Source: Bradyrhizobium canariense (GTDB lineage: Bacteria; Pseudomonadota; Alphaproteobacteria; Rhizobiales; Xanthobacteraceae). Taken from it: a DNA stretch of 64,000 nt. The stretch is taken from positions 1-64,000 of the forward strand of contig NZ_JAFCKJ010000010.1 of NCBI RefSeq assembly GCF_018130465.1, in the 5' to 3' direction. Each line of letters opens with the position of its first letter. The stretch's first letter is position 1. Both the position numbers and the translations under genes were made by a program. The notes below the pieces were generated by a model that saw only the letters and a program-made list of their open reading frames with translations, had not been told where the DNA came from and did no database searches. Positions 34,823 through 43,474 of the stretch are shown here, one piece after another.

Positions 34823-36604
34823 CTAGAGAGCAGCCTGGACGCCAATCGCCGCCGGGTCGGCGCCCACCTTCTTCAGCCACGAGAACACCGGCGGCAGGCG
34901 GTCGGCGATGGATTCGACCGCGACGTCGACGAAAACCGGCTCGCTCAGCGCGAAAGCCCCACGCAAGGCCGTCTCCAGTTGCACCGGCGTCTCGACGCGG
35001 AAGCTTCGGATCCCGTAGACGGCGGCGAGCTTGCTCATGTCGTAGCTGCCGAAATCAACGCTGAATGTCGGGTCGTTGACCGGTGTCGGCTGTGCGGCTC
35101 CGGAGGCCTTGTTGGCATGGTCACGGTCGACAACCCGCTGGAGCGCCTTGATCCAGCCAAAGCATGCGTTGTTGAAATGAACCAGCACCGCCGGGATCTG
35201 CAGCCGCGACAGCGTCTCCAGTTCACCGGCCGACATGCCAAGCGAACCGTCGCCGAACAAGCCAACAGGCCTCAGATGCGGCGCTGCGAAATAGGCCCCG
35301 ATAACCGCCGGGATGGCATAGCCGAGCCCGCCGTAGAAACGGGGAATCACGAGCCTGGACTGCGGATCGCGCAGGCGCAGGAAGCGTGTCGCGTAGGGTG
35401 TCGGCGTGCCGGCATCCGACACCACGTTACTGGGCACAGGCATGCAACGGTTGAGCGTCTCGATGACCCGCTCGGGACGCAGGGGAATCGCGTCGCTCTC
35501 GAGATGCGGCGCCATGACGTCCCAGAACTCGGCACGGCGGCGGTTGATGTCACCGACCCATTCCGCCGTGTTGGACGCATGATCCACGGGTGTTTTGCCA
35601 AGCAGGGCATCGATCACGGCACGCGCATCGCCCACGAGCGGATGGTCGATGGCGTAGGTATTGCCGATGACTTCCGGTTCGAGATCGATCTGGACGATGC
35701 GCGTCTCGCCATTCGGCACCGGCCATTGCCAGTTCATGGTGGCGACCGAACCCATGCGGCAGCCGACATAGATCACGAGATCGGCACGTCCGAGCGCCCA
35801 CACCGCATGCGGATGGAAGCCATTGTCGCCGATGATGCCAATGCCGAGCTTGTGGTCGTCGCGGATGACGCCCTGCCCTGTGATCGTGGTGACCACGGGG
35901 ATGCCGAGCCGTTCGCCAAACGCCGTGATGGCGGCCGCCGCGCCGGACCGATTGGCGCCACCACCCGCGACAATCAGGGGACGCTCGGCGGCGAGAATGG
36001 CCTTGATGGCCGCATCGAGATCGGAATCCGGCGGCCGGCTTCGGTATGACGGCGCCTGTCGGCATTGCGACTCGACATGCAGCGACACGGAGGCATCCGG
36101 AAGCTCTTGATAGAGGACATCCTCGGGCAGAGCGAGGACGACAGCGCCGGGACGGCCGCCGGTCGCCTCGCGGAAGGCGCGGCGCACGAGCTCGGGCAAT
36201 TTTCCGACGTGTCCTAGTGTCTCTGCGCGCTTGCTGACTGGTTTGAACAGCTCCTCGACGGGCAGCTCGGTCAGTGTGCCACGGCCGACGCCGGGCTGGG
36301 GAATATCGTTCACAAGCAAGATCAGCGGCACCGAAGACTTGTTCGCTTCAGCCACGCCCGGCAGACCGTAAAGCGCGCCGGCGCCACTCGGCACCTCCGC
36401 CACACCGGGCTTTCCGGACAGGCGCGCATAGCAGTCCGCCATGAACACCGCGGAGCGCTCGTCGCGGCACAGGATATGACGCGGCGCATCCGCCGTCGTT
36501 CTCAGCGCCTCGTAGAAGGCGACGTTCGTATCGCCGGGGACGCCAAAAATGACTTCGACGCCATATCCGGACAGCATGCTCACGAGAGCGGACGCACCAT
36601 TCAT
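34823..36604 (-). CDS. Thiamine diphosphate-dependent enzyme, acetolactate synthase-like
   Basis: TPP enzyme of 593 residues with three domains. The N-terminal Pyr domain holds VIFGVPGDTNVAFYEAL and the cofactor-activating Glu in CRDERSAVFMADCYARL (about residue 50). The central Rossmann-like domain follows, and the C-terminal PP domain has GLFGDGSLGMSAGELETLS with the ThDP-Mg motif ending in HFNN. It is closest in style to acetolactate synthase/2-oxo acid decarboxylase-type enzymes, but the GVPGD motif does not settle the reaction. As first gene of the amino acid operon it may decarboxylate or carboligate a 2-oxo acid formed from the amino acid. The ATG at 36604 follows AAGGAGCATTTGAAA. Confidence 0.85.
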   Translation of the reverse strand: MNGASALVSMLSGYGVEVIFGVPGDTNVAFYEALRTTADAPRHILCRDERSAVFMADCYARLSGKPGVAEVPSGAGALYGLPGVAEANKSSVPLILLVNDIPQPGVGRGTLTELPVEELFKPVSKRAETLGHVGKLPELVRRAFREATGGRPGAVVLALPEDVLYQELPDASVSLHVESQCRQAPSYRSRPPDSDLDAAIKAILAAERPLIVAGGGANRSGAAAAITAFGERLGIPVVTTITGQGVIRDDHKLGIGIIGDNGFHPHAVWALGRADLVIYVGCRMGSVATMNWQWPVPNGETRIVQIDLEPEVIGNTYAIDHPLVGDARAVIDALLGKTPVDHASNTAEWVGDINRRRAEFWDVMAPHLESDAIPLRPERVIETLNRCMPVPSNVVSDAGTPTPYATRFLRLRDPQSRLVIPRFYGGLGYAIPAVIGAYFAAPHLRPVGLFGDGSLGMSAGELETLSRLQIPAVLVHFNNACFGWIKALQRVVDRDHANKASGAAQPTPVNDPTFSVDFGSYDMSKLAAVYGIRSFRVETPVQLETALRGAFALSEPVFVDVAVESIADRLPPVFSWLKKVGADPAAIGVQAAL

Positions 36605-36672
36605 TTTCAAATGCTCCTTGTCCCTGCTGTTATTCAGGAGCATAGGCGCGACATAAATATCCAAAGCGCCGG

Positions 36673-36689
36673 CTATAGGAATAATATAG
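36673..36689. promoter_or_regulatory. Possible Lrp-type site upstream of the amino acid operon
   Basis: CTATA-N7-TATAG is an AT-rich inverted repeat about 70 bp upstream of the TPP enzyme ATG, in the 190-base gap before the Lrp gene. Lrp/AsnC proteins favour such AT-rich imperfect palindromes. The rest of this gap shows no clear promoter. Confidence 0.3.
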
Positions 36690-36794
36690 TTACAATCCGT
36701 TGGGCTAAGTTCTATTTCGATGGGAAATGAGCAATTTTGCCAGGAAAGGGAGCAGCGACAACCGCTTTGAGGCAGTGTTTTGCCTATGCCTTAT

Positions 36795-37235
36795 TCACCT
36801 TTCGAATTTTCTGGCGAGAAGAATCGAGGACGTGGTGCGGCGAACACCTTCCATCTCGGCGATCCAGTCGATGATCTCGTCGAGATGCGTCGACGTCACG
36901 CAATTGATCTTCACGAACAGATCGAACGGGCCGCTCAGCGTGTAGCAGTGTACGACCTCGACCTTTTTTCGCAAGGCCGCAATGACGTTGCCCTGCTGCT
37001 TGACCTCCAGCTCGATCAGGATGATCGCCGAGATCGCGGTGACATGATCCTGCTTGCCCAGAATCGCCGTGTAGCCGGCGATCGTTCCCTCCTTTTCCAG
37101 CCTTGCCATTCGCCCCTGCGCAGTCGCGCGGGACACGCCCAGCGCCTTGGCGATATCGGAAATCGACGTCCGCGCATTTGCGATCAGGATGTTGAGAAGA
37201 TCCTGGTCTTTCCTGGCATCCGCCGGACGCGCCAT
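36795..37235 (-). CDS. Lrp/AsnC-family transcriptional regulator
   Basis: Regulator of 146 residues: an N-terminal helix-turn-helix (LLNILIANARTSISDIAKALG and VSRATAQGRMARLEKEGTI, residues 13-50) and a C-terminal RAM ligand domain (AIILIELEVKQQGNVIAAL...). Proteins of this family sense an amino acid and control its catabolism. ATG 37235 is preceded by GGAGGG. It lies directly upstream of the TPP enzyme operon on the same strand, so it is the first candidate regulator of that operon. Confidence 0.93.
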   Translation of the reverse strand: MARPADARKDQDLLNILIANARTSISDIAKALGVSRATAQGRMARLEKEGTIAGYTAILGKQDHVTAISAIILIELEVKQQGNVIAALRKKVEVVHCYTLSGPFDLFVKINCVTSTHLDEIIDWIAEMEGVRRTTSSILLARKFER

Positions 37236-37312
37236 TTACAGCCCTCCAAAGTGACAGTTTCTGAACAAAACGAAGGGAAATTATTGCGCTCTGCCGGAGA
37301 AAGTCCAGCTCA

Positions 37313-38227
37313 TCATGATGAACGGTCCGGCGCAGTCTCCGCGACCAGCCACTCCCGGAAAGCCGCGAGTGGCGGGTACTTAGCCCGTTCGGAAGGCCAA
37401 ACCAGATAATAGCGCTCGGGACTTTCCATGGGCAGGTTGATGGCGCGAACCAGCTTGCGGCTCGCGAGTTCATCCTGGATGAGGAAGGTCGGCAGAAGCG
37501 CCACGCCGAGGCCGGCGATCGCCGCTTGGGCTGCGGTCGCGAACTGGTCGAACACCATACCCTGAGCCGTCGTGGCTGGCACATCGTGAACGGAAAACCA
37601 CCGGTCCCACGCGTGAAAGCGGGTTGAGATGCTCAGCAGCGGGGCCTTCCGGAGATCGCCTGCAACTCGGAAGCCATATTGTCTCTTCAACCCAGGACTG
37701 CACGCAGGGATGACTTGTTCGGATCGCAGCAGCGCCATCTCGGCACCGGGCCACTCCGGTTGACCGAAGTGAATCGCCGCGTCCAGGGATTCGGACCGGA
37801 AATCGAAATAGGACAAGCGGGTCGTGAGATTGATCGTGATCCCGGAATTGGCAGCCAGAAACCTGGGCAGGCGCGGCGCGAGCCAGCGGGTGCCGAATGT
37901 CGGCAGGATAGCGAGATTGAGAGTCCCTCCGCTCGGGTTTGCATGGAGATTGAAGGAGGCGGTGCTGATCTTGTGGAGCGCATCACGAATTTCGCGCGCG
38001 TAGGACTCGCCGACAGAGGTCAGTCGAACGGTCTGACGCTCGCGGATGAAGAGTTCGACCTCGAGCTGTTCTTCCAGGATCTTGATCTGTCTGCTAACGG
38101 CGCTTTGGGTCAGTCGAAGCTCGCGCGCAGCGAGCGTCATGCTGCCAGTCCGCGCAGTGGCTTCGAACGCCGCCAGGACGGCGGTGGAGGGAAGAAAGCG
38201 ACGAGGTGTTTGCGAGTTCATCTCCAT
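37313..38227 (-). CDS. LysR-family regulator, GcvA-like
   Basis: LysR regulator of 304 residues. The N-terminal helix-turn-helix is LAAFEATARTGSMTLAARE, continuing to RLTQSAVSRQIKILEEQLEV; the effector domain contains LNLAILPTFGTRWLAPRLP, common to the GcvA/AmpR-like branch. It is divergent from the hglS gene with about 145 bases between the starts, the usual arrangement for a LysR activator of the divergent operon. Start ATG 38227 is taken; an in-frame ATG at 38221 is nearly equivalent. Confidence 0.92.
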   Translation of the reverse strand: MEMNSQTPRRFLPSTAVLAAFEATARTGSMTLAARELRLTQSAVSRQIKILEEQLEVELFIRERQTVRLTSVGESYAREIRDALHKISTASFNLHANPSGGTLNLAILPTFGTRWLAPRLPRFLAANSGITINLTTRLSYFDFRSESLDAAIHFGQPEWPGAEMALLRSEQVIPACSPGLKRQYGFRVAGDLRKAPLLSISTRFHAWDRWFSVHDVPATTAQGMVFDQFATAAQAAIAGLGVALLPTFLIQDELASRKLVRAINLPMESPERYYLVWPSERAKYPPLAAFREWLVAETAPDRSS

Positions 38228-38373
38228 TCATTCCAATTTAGAATGATCTTCTGAGCAAACATCGTTTGAATTGGCCATCGAGGCAAGGTTTAATCGCAAG
38301 GATCATAACAAATTTGCATGATCCTTGGATCAGGCCAACTATGATGGCTGAGCCGCCGTCGACGGAGATTTTG

Positions 38374-39771
38374 ATGCCAGCGCTGCGCGCGGACGCGGAC
38401 CAGATCCGCACTCTGTTTTCCCGCGCCATGTCGGACATGTACCGGGCTGAAGTGCCGCAATACGGCACCCTGATAGAGCTCGTCGACGACACCAATCGCG
38501 AGACGTTGCGGCAGCACGCCCAGCTTCGTGCGAGCCTCGAGCGAAGCGATGAGCTCGAGCGATTGAACGTCGAGCGTCACGGCGCGATTCGCCTGGGGCG
38601 CGCGGACGAATTGCGCAACATGCGTCGCGTCTTCGCAGTGATGGGGATGCACCCGGTCGGCTATTATGACCTGTCGGTGGCCGGCGTGCCCGTCCATGCC
38701 ACGGCCTTTCGGCCGATCGACGATGCCGCGCTCCGGCGTAATCCGTTCCGGGTATTCACCTCGCTGCTGCGCCTCGACCTGATCGATGATGAGACCCTTC
38801 GTGCCCAGGCTGAGCAAATCCTTGCCGAGCGCCACATTTTTACGCCACGCACGCTCGAGCTTGTGAGCATTTTCGAGACGGAGGGTCACTTGACCGTCGC
38901 GCAGGCGGAAGAGTTTGTGCGCGAAGCGCTCGACACCTTCCGTTGGCATAGCGAGGCGACGGTCAGCCTCGAGGTCTACAAGAGACTGCATGACGCCCAT
39001 CGGTTGATTGCCGACGTGGTGAGTTTCAGAGGCCCTCACATCAACCATCTGACGCCGCGCGCGCTGGACATCGATGCCGTCCAGGCCGGGATGCCACAAC
39101 GCGGCATTACTCCGAAGGCTGTCATCGAAGGGCCGCCGCGCCGCGACTGCCCGATCCTGCTGCGCCAGACCAGCTTCAAGGCACTCGAAGAGCTGATCCT
39201 GTTCAGGCAGGCGAATGCCGCAAAGGTAGCCGGAACGCATACAGCCCGCTTCGGCGAGATCGAGCAGCGCGGTGTTGCCCTCACGCCCAAGGGCCGCGAG
39301 CTTTACGACCGACTGCTCGCCTCCGCGCGCCAGGCAGACCCGACCGCCTGCGACTACGACACCGAACTGACCGAGCGATTTAAAGTGTTCCCGGACGATT
39401 GGTCGGAGCTTCGCTCGGAAGGGCTCGCCTTCTTCCGCTATTCGGCGACGTCCGCAGGCATTGAGGCCTGCAAGAGGCATGTTCCGCCATCCAGCCTCGA
39501 TGATTTGATGGCTGCGGGCTTTCTGCGCTACGATCCAATCGTCTACGAGGATTTCCTCCCTGTCAGCGCGGCAGGTATCTTCCAGTCGAATCTCGGTACC
39601 GGCCAGCAGCAGAACTATGCCGCGCGTTCCAACCGGACCGCGTTCGAAACCGCTCTCGGTGCCGAGGTTCACGATGAAATGAAGCTGTACGCGCAGGCGG
39701 AAAGGAATTCCCTGGAGCACGCCCTGGTCCACCTCAGTTCACCGCAGCTCGCACGACGGGCCATGGCCTGA
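38374..39771 (+). CDS. hglS: 2-oxoadipate dioxygenase/decarboxylase (DUF1338/HglS)
   Basis: Non-heme iron enzyme of 465 residues that converts 2-oxoadipate plus O2 to D-2-hydroxyglutarate and CO2 in lysine catabolism. Family landmarks are plain: ERHGAIRLG (His69), FAVMGMHPVGYYDLSVAGVP, FRGPHINHLTPRALDIDA, LLRQTSFKALEE, HTARFGEIEQRGVALTPKGR and YEDFLPVSAAGIFQSNLG. From knowledge of the Pseudomonas enzyme, the His of ERHG, a His of GPHINHLTPR and a Glu of FGEIEQRG are the likely iron ligands. ATG 38374 has GGAG six bases upstream and the resulting N-terminus MPALRADADQIRTLF fits the family; upstream ATGs at 38341/38344 lack a ribosome site. First gene of a three-gene plus-strand operon. Confidence 0.93.
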   Translation: MPALRADADQIRTLFSRAMSDMYRAEVPQYGTLIELVDDTNRETLRQHAQLRASLERSDELERLNVERHGAIRLGRADELRNMRRVFAVMGMHPVGYYDLSVAGVPVHATAFRPIDDAALRRNPFRVFTSLLRLDLIDDETLRAQAEQILAERHIFTPRTLELVSIFETEGHLTVAQAEEFVREALDTFRWHSEATVSLEVYKRLHDAHRLIADVVSFRGPHINHLTPRALDIDAVQAGMPQRGITPKAVIEGPPRRDCPILLRQTSFKALEELILFRQANAAKVAGTHTARFGEIEQRGVALTPKGRELYDRLLASARQADPTACDYDTELTERFKVFPDDWSELRSEGLAFFRYSATSAGIEACKRHVPPSSLDDLMAAGFLRYDPIVYEDFLPVSAAGIFQSNLGTGQQQNYAARSNRTAFETALGAEVHDEMKLYAQAERNSLEHALVHLSSPQLARRAMA

Positions 39772-39807
39772 TCGAATCGCCTGTCAACCATTCAAGAGAA
39801 AACCGCC

Positions 39808-41370
39808 ATGACGATCACAACCCAGTCTTCCGCACGCGCGATCAAATCACTCGCGGGCGAGGCGGACGCGCTCCTGATCTCACTCGGAGTCAAGCGCAGC
39901 CGGTACACCGGCGGCAAGCTAATCGCGCGATCGCCGATCACCGGCGAGATCACGGGCCATGTCAACGAGATCGGTACCACCGACGCACAGGCAGCCATTG
40001 ACAAGGCGCATGCGGCCTTCCTTGAATGGCGACTGGTGCCTGCGCCGAAGCGCGGCGAGCTCGTCCGCCTTCTCGGCGAGGAGTTGCGCGCCAACAAGCA
40101 AGCGCTCGGCAAGCTCGTATCGATCGAGGCCGGCAAGATCGCGTCCGAGGGCCTCGGCGAGGTCCAGGAGATGATCGATATCTGCGACTTCGCGGTGGGC
40201 CTGTCGCGCCAGCTCTATGGCTTGACCATCGCAACCGAGCGCAGCGAGCACCGGATGATGGAAAGCTGGCATCCCCTCGGCGTCACCGGGATCATCTCGG
40301 CGTTCAACTTCCCCGTCGCCGTATGGTCCTGGAACGCCGCGTTGGCGCTGATTTGCGGCAACAGCATCGTCTGGAAACCGTCCGAGAAGACGCCGCTGAC
40401 GGCGCTTGCGACTGAAGCGTTGTTCGATCGCGCGTTGGAGCGATTCAAAGCGGAGGGCGGCAAGGCGCCGGACGCACTGTCGGTCGTTCTGTTCGGTGGT
40501 CGCGAGATCGGTGAAATCCTCGTCGATCACGCCAAGGTCCCACTCGTGTCAGCGACCGGCTCGACGGCAATGGGCCGCATCGTCGGACCGCGCCTGGCAA
40601 AACGCTTTGCGCGCGCGATCCTCGAGCTCGGCGGCAACAACGCCGCAATTGTCGCGCCGACGGCGGACCTCGACCTGACATTGCGCGGTGTCGCGTTTGC
40701 CGCCATGGGGACGGCCGGCCAGCGTTGCACGACGCTGCGGCGCCTCTTCGTTCACGAAAGCGTCTATGACACGTTTTTGCCGCGACTGAAGCGCGCCTAT
40801 GAGTCCGTGACCATCGGCGACCCGCTCAAGGACGGCACCCTGGTCGGTCCGCTGATCGACGCGGCAGCCTTCGCTTCCATGCAGAGAGCGCTGAGCGAGG
40901 CACGCGACGTGGACGGCAAGGTGTTCGGCGGCGAGCGCGTTCTCTCCAACGGCGCTGATGAGGCGTATTATGTCCGCCCAGCGCTGGTCGAGATCGCTGA
41001 CCAGACAGGCCCGGTCGTGCACGAGACCTTCGCGCCGATTCTGTACGTGATCAAATATCGCGATTTCGATGCGGTGCTCGATCTGCACAACGCCGTCCTG
41101 CAGGGACTCTCCTCCTCGATCTTCACCAACGATCTGCGCGAAGCCGAGGTCTTCCTGTCGGTGCGGGGCTCGGATTGCGGCATCGCCAACGTCAATATCG
41201 GCCCATCCGGCGCCGAGATCGGCGGCGCCTTCGGAGGTGAGAAGGAAACCGGCGGCGGACGCGAGTCAGGCTCGGACGCCTGGAAGGCTTACATGCGCCG
41301 CGCCACCAATACGGTCAATTTTGGCCGGACATTGCCGCTCGCCCAGGGCGTCAAGTTCGACGTGGCCTAG
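39808..41370 (+). CDS. Antiquitin-type aldehyde dehydrogenase (aminoadipate semialdehyde dehydrogenase)
   Basis: ALDH superfamily, ALDH7 (antiquitin) type, 520 residues. SIEAGKIASEGLGEVQEMID and GLSRQLYGLTIATERSEHRM are near-diagnostic of the group. The general-base Glu is in LELGGNNAAIV (about residue 275) and the nucleophile Cys in GTAGQRCTTLRRLF (about 309). It should oxidise L-2-aminoadipate 6-semialdehyde (in equilibrium with piperideine-6-carboxylate) to 2-aminoadipate, as AmaB does in Pseudomonas. It lies 36 bases after hglS and 11 bases before the aminotransferase. Confidence 0.93.
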   Translation: MTITTQSSARAIKSLAGEADALLISLGVKRSRYTGGKLIARSPITGEITGHVNEIGTTDAQAAIDKAHAAFLEWRLVPAPKRGELVRLLGEELRANKQALGKLVSIEAGKIASEGLGEVQEMIDICDFAVGLSRQLYGLTIATERSEHRMMESWHPLGVTGIISAFNFPVAVWSWNAALALICGNSIVWKPSEKTPLTALATEALFDRALERFKAEGGKAPDALSVVLFGGREIGEILVDHAKVPLVSATGSTAMGRIVGPRLAKRFARAILELGGNNAAIVAPTADLDLTLRGVAFAAMGTAGQRCTTLRRLFVHESVYDTFLPRLKRAYESVTIGDPLKDGTLVGPLIDAAAFASMQRALSEARDVDGKVFGGERVLSNGADEAYYVRPALVEIADQTGPVVHETFAPILYVIKYRDFDAVLDLHNAVLQGLSSSIFTNDLREAEVFLSVRGSDCGIANVNIGPSGAEIGGAFGGEKETGGGRESGSDAWKAYMRRATNTVNFGRTLPLAQGVKFDVA

Positions 41371-41381
41371 AGAGCCGATTG

Positions 41382-42611
41382 ATGAACGCTCCCTTCCCCG
41401 GTTCGACGTCATTCAGCCCCTCCCATCGCCTCTCTTCGATTGGCGTGTCGGAGATCCTAAAGATCAGCGGGCTCGCTGCGGAGATGAAGCGCCAGGGCCG
41501 GGACGTCATCATCCTCGGCGCGGGCGAGCCTGACTTCGACACGCCTGATACAATCAAGGATGCAGCCGAGCGCGCGATACGCGCCGGCGCGACCAAGTAC
41601 ACCGCATTGGACGGCGCGCCGGAGCTCAAGGCTGCCATACGCGCCAAGTTCGAGCGCGATAATGCGCTCGAATTCGCGCAGGACGAGATCACCGTGTCGG
41701 CCGGCGCCAAGCAGGTGCTCTTCAACGCCATGATGGCCACCATCAACCCTGGCGACGAGGTGATCATCCCGACGCCGTTCTGGGTGACGTACGCCGACAT
41801 CGTCGCGATCGCCGGCGGAACGCCGGTGCTGGTGCCATGTTCCGAGGCCAATGGCTTTCGGCTTTCGCCTGAGGATCTCGAGCGCGCCATCACGCCTCGC
41901 ACACGATGGGTCATGCTGAACTCGCCGTCGAATCCATCCGGCGCAGCCTATTCGAAAAAAGACTACCGACCGATCCTCGACGTACTCCTCCAGCATCCGC
42001 ACGTCTGGCTGATGGTGGACGATATCTACGAGCACATCGTCTATGACGGCTTCCAATTCGCCACGCCGGCGGCCATCGAGCCGGGTCTGCGCAACCGGAC
42101 GCTAACCGTCAATGGCGTTTCGAAGGCCTACGCGATGACCGGCTGGCGCATCGGCTATGGTGCCGGACCAAGCGCCCTGATCCGGGCCATGGCCGTCGTC
42201 CAGAGCCAATCGACATCCTGTCCTTCGTCGGTCAGTCAGGCTGCAGCCATCGAGGCGCTGAATGGCCCGCAGGATTTTGTCCGCGATTGCTGTTGGTCGT
42301 TTCAAAAGCGGCGCGATCTCGTCGTCAGCGCATTGAACGGGATCAAAGGCATCACCTGCCGCGTACCCGAGGGCGCCTTCTACACGTTCGCGAGTTGCGC
42401 CGGCCTGATCGGCAAAATCACGCCGGAGGAACGAACGCTGAAGAGCGACAAGGACTTTGCCGAGCATCTGCTGCACGCGGCAGGCGTCGCAGTCGTTCCG
42501 GGGTCGGCGTTCGGCCTCTCACCCTATTTCAGGATTTCCTACGCAACATCCGCTGTCGAACTCGAAGATGCGTGCCAGCGCATCGCACGCGCAGCTGCGC
42601 AACTCTCGTGA
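41382..42611 (+). CDS. Class I/II aminotransferase (2-aminoadipate transaminase candidate)
   Basis: PLP enzyme of fold type I, 409 residues, in the aspartate/aromatic aminotransferase group. GAGEPDFDTPDTIKDAA and KYTALDGAPELKAAIR are near the N-terminus; NSPSNPSGAAYSKKDY contains the conserved Asn; the PLP Lys is in NGVSKAYAMTGWRIGYG (about residue 247). In this operon its natural substrate would be 2-aminoadipate, giving 2-oxoadipate for HglS. ATG 41382 is preferred to the TTG at 41379. It ends eight bases before the stop of the convergent GntR gene. Confidence 0.9.
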   Translation: MNAPFPGSTSFSPSHRLSSIGVSEILKISGLAAEMKRQGRDVIILGAGEPDFDTPDTIKDAAERAIRAGATKYTALDGAPELKAAIRAKFERDNALEFAQDEITVSAGAKQVLFNAMMATINPGDEVIIPTPFWVTYADIVAIAGGTPVLVPCSEANGFRLSPEDLERAITPRTRWVMLNSPSNPSGAAYSKKDYRPILDVLLQHPHVWLMVDDIYEHIVYDGFQFATPAAIEPGLRNRTLTVNGVSKAYAMTGWRIGYGAGPSALIRAMAVVQSQSTSCPSSVSQAAAIEALNGPQDFVRDCCWSFQKRRDLVVSALNGIKGITCRVPEGAFYTFASCAGLIGKITPEERTLKSDKDFAEHLLHAAGVAVVPGSAFGLSPYFRISYATSAVELEDACQRIARAAAQLS

Positions 42612-42619
42612 ACCGGCAA

Positions 42620-43303
42620 TTACCGGCCGCGATCGCGACCAGCGACGATCGGCTCGCGTGGGCTCGCCATCCGCGACAGCGCCTCGATGAAGACCGGCTC
42701 CCATGCCCGGATGTGACGCCTGAGAAGATTGGTCAGGGCTTCCTCCTTGCCGGCCATCGCAAGCTCGATGATCTGATAGTGCTCGGCTGCGGATTCATTC
42801 TGGCGGGCAAGACCCGCGCGCGATTTGATACCATAAAGCCGCATCTGATCGCGCAAACCCATCACCATTTCGGTGAGACGCGGATTGTCCGCCGCCTCGG
42901 TCAGCAATTGGTGAAAGCTTCGATCGGCCTCGAGGTAGAGCCTGATGTCCTCCGCCTTGACCGCGCGCGCAACCTCATCGGCATACGGAACGAGCTTCTT
43001 GAGATTCTTCTTTGGCTTGCGCGCAACGATCGACACGGCGTGAAGCTCCAGCACCTCGCGGAGGTCGAACAGATTGCGTAGCTCGGTCAAGGTCGGCTCG
43101 ACCACTTTGAAGCCGCGGTTGCGCATAGGCTCGATCAGCCCACTGCGAGCCAATTCGAGCAGCGCTTCCCTGACCGGGGTCGTCGACACACCAAGGCTGG
43201 CTGCGAGTGTCGGCACCGAATACATCGATCCTGGCATGCTCTGCCCGGAAATGATCTCCGCGCGCACCTGCTGCAGCACCTGCTCCCTTAGATTCTGGTC
43301 CAT
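42620..43303 (-). CDS. GntR-family regulator, FCD (FadR) subfamily
   Basis: Regulator of 227 residues: winged helix (VPTLAASLGVSTTPVREALLELARSGLIE split over residues 30-58) and a C-terminal FCD all-helical domain with DLREVLELHAVSIVARK, DRSFHQLLTEAADNP and RHIRAW, whose Asp/His residues usually bind a metal near the effector. FCD regulators respond to carboxylates. The ATG at 43303 follows GGGAGCGGG. It is divergent from the molybdoenzyme fusion with a repeat-rich 170-base interval, which it probably controls. Confidence 0.92.
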   Translation of the reverse strand: MDQNLREQVLQQVRAEIISGQSMPGSMYSVPTLAASLGVSTTPVREALLELARSGLIEPMRNRGFKVVEPTLTELRNLFDLREVLELHAVSIVARKPKKNLKKLVPYADEVARAVKAEDIRLYLEADRSFHQLLTEAADNPRLTEMVMGLRDQMRLYGIKSRAGLARQNESAAEHYQIIELAMAGKEEALTNLLRRHIRAWEPVFIEALSRMASPREPIVAGRDRGR

Positions 43304-43344
43304 CCCGCTCCCGCTTCGCCAACTCCGGAATCACCCGGTTCGTC

Positions 43345-43438
43345 CGCGGCACAATAGTCAGGTTTGGTCGCGGCACAATAAATAGGCTTGACGAAGAATA
43401 CGCCACATATGAGGATATGTAACGCTTTACTGTAACGC
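43345..43438. promoter_or_regulatory. Repeat-rich regulatory region between GntR gene and molybdoenzyme
   Basis: Three repeats crowd this interval. CGCGGCACAATA occurs at 43345-43356 and 43369-43380 (24-bp period). ACATAT-GAGG-ATATGT is a perfect inverted repeat at 43405-43420. TGTAACGC occurs at 43418-43425 and 43431-43438 (13-bp period). TTGACG at 43388-43393 may be a -35 box for the plus-strand gene. Which of these is the GntR operator cannot be decided by eye. Confidence 0.5.
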
Positions 43439-43474
43439 ACTACTTCTGAACCTTCGGACGGTCTGACACCTCAT

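Noticed and set aside
34799-36049. Plus-strand frame of 416 codons over the TPP enzyme
   Set aside because: Antisense shadow; rich in Arg/His as expected from the reverse complement of GC-rich coding DNA.
38290-39732. Open frame of 480 codons antisense to hglS
   Set aside because: The sense strand matches a known enzyme end to end; the antisense translation is low-complexity and motif-free.
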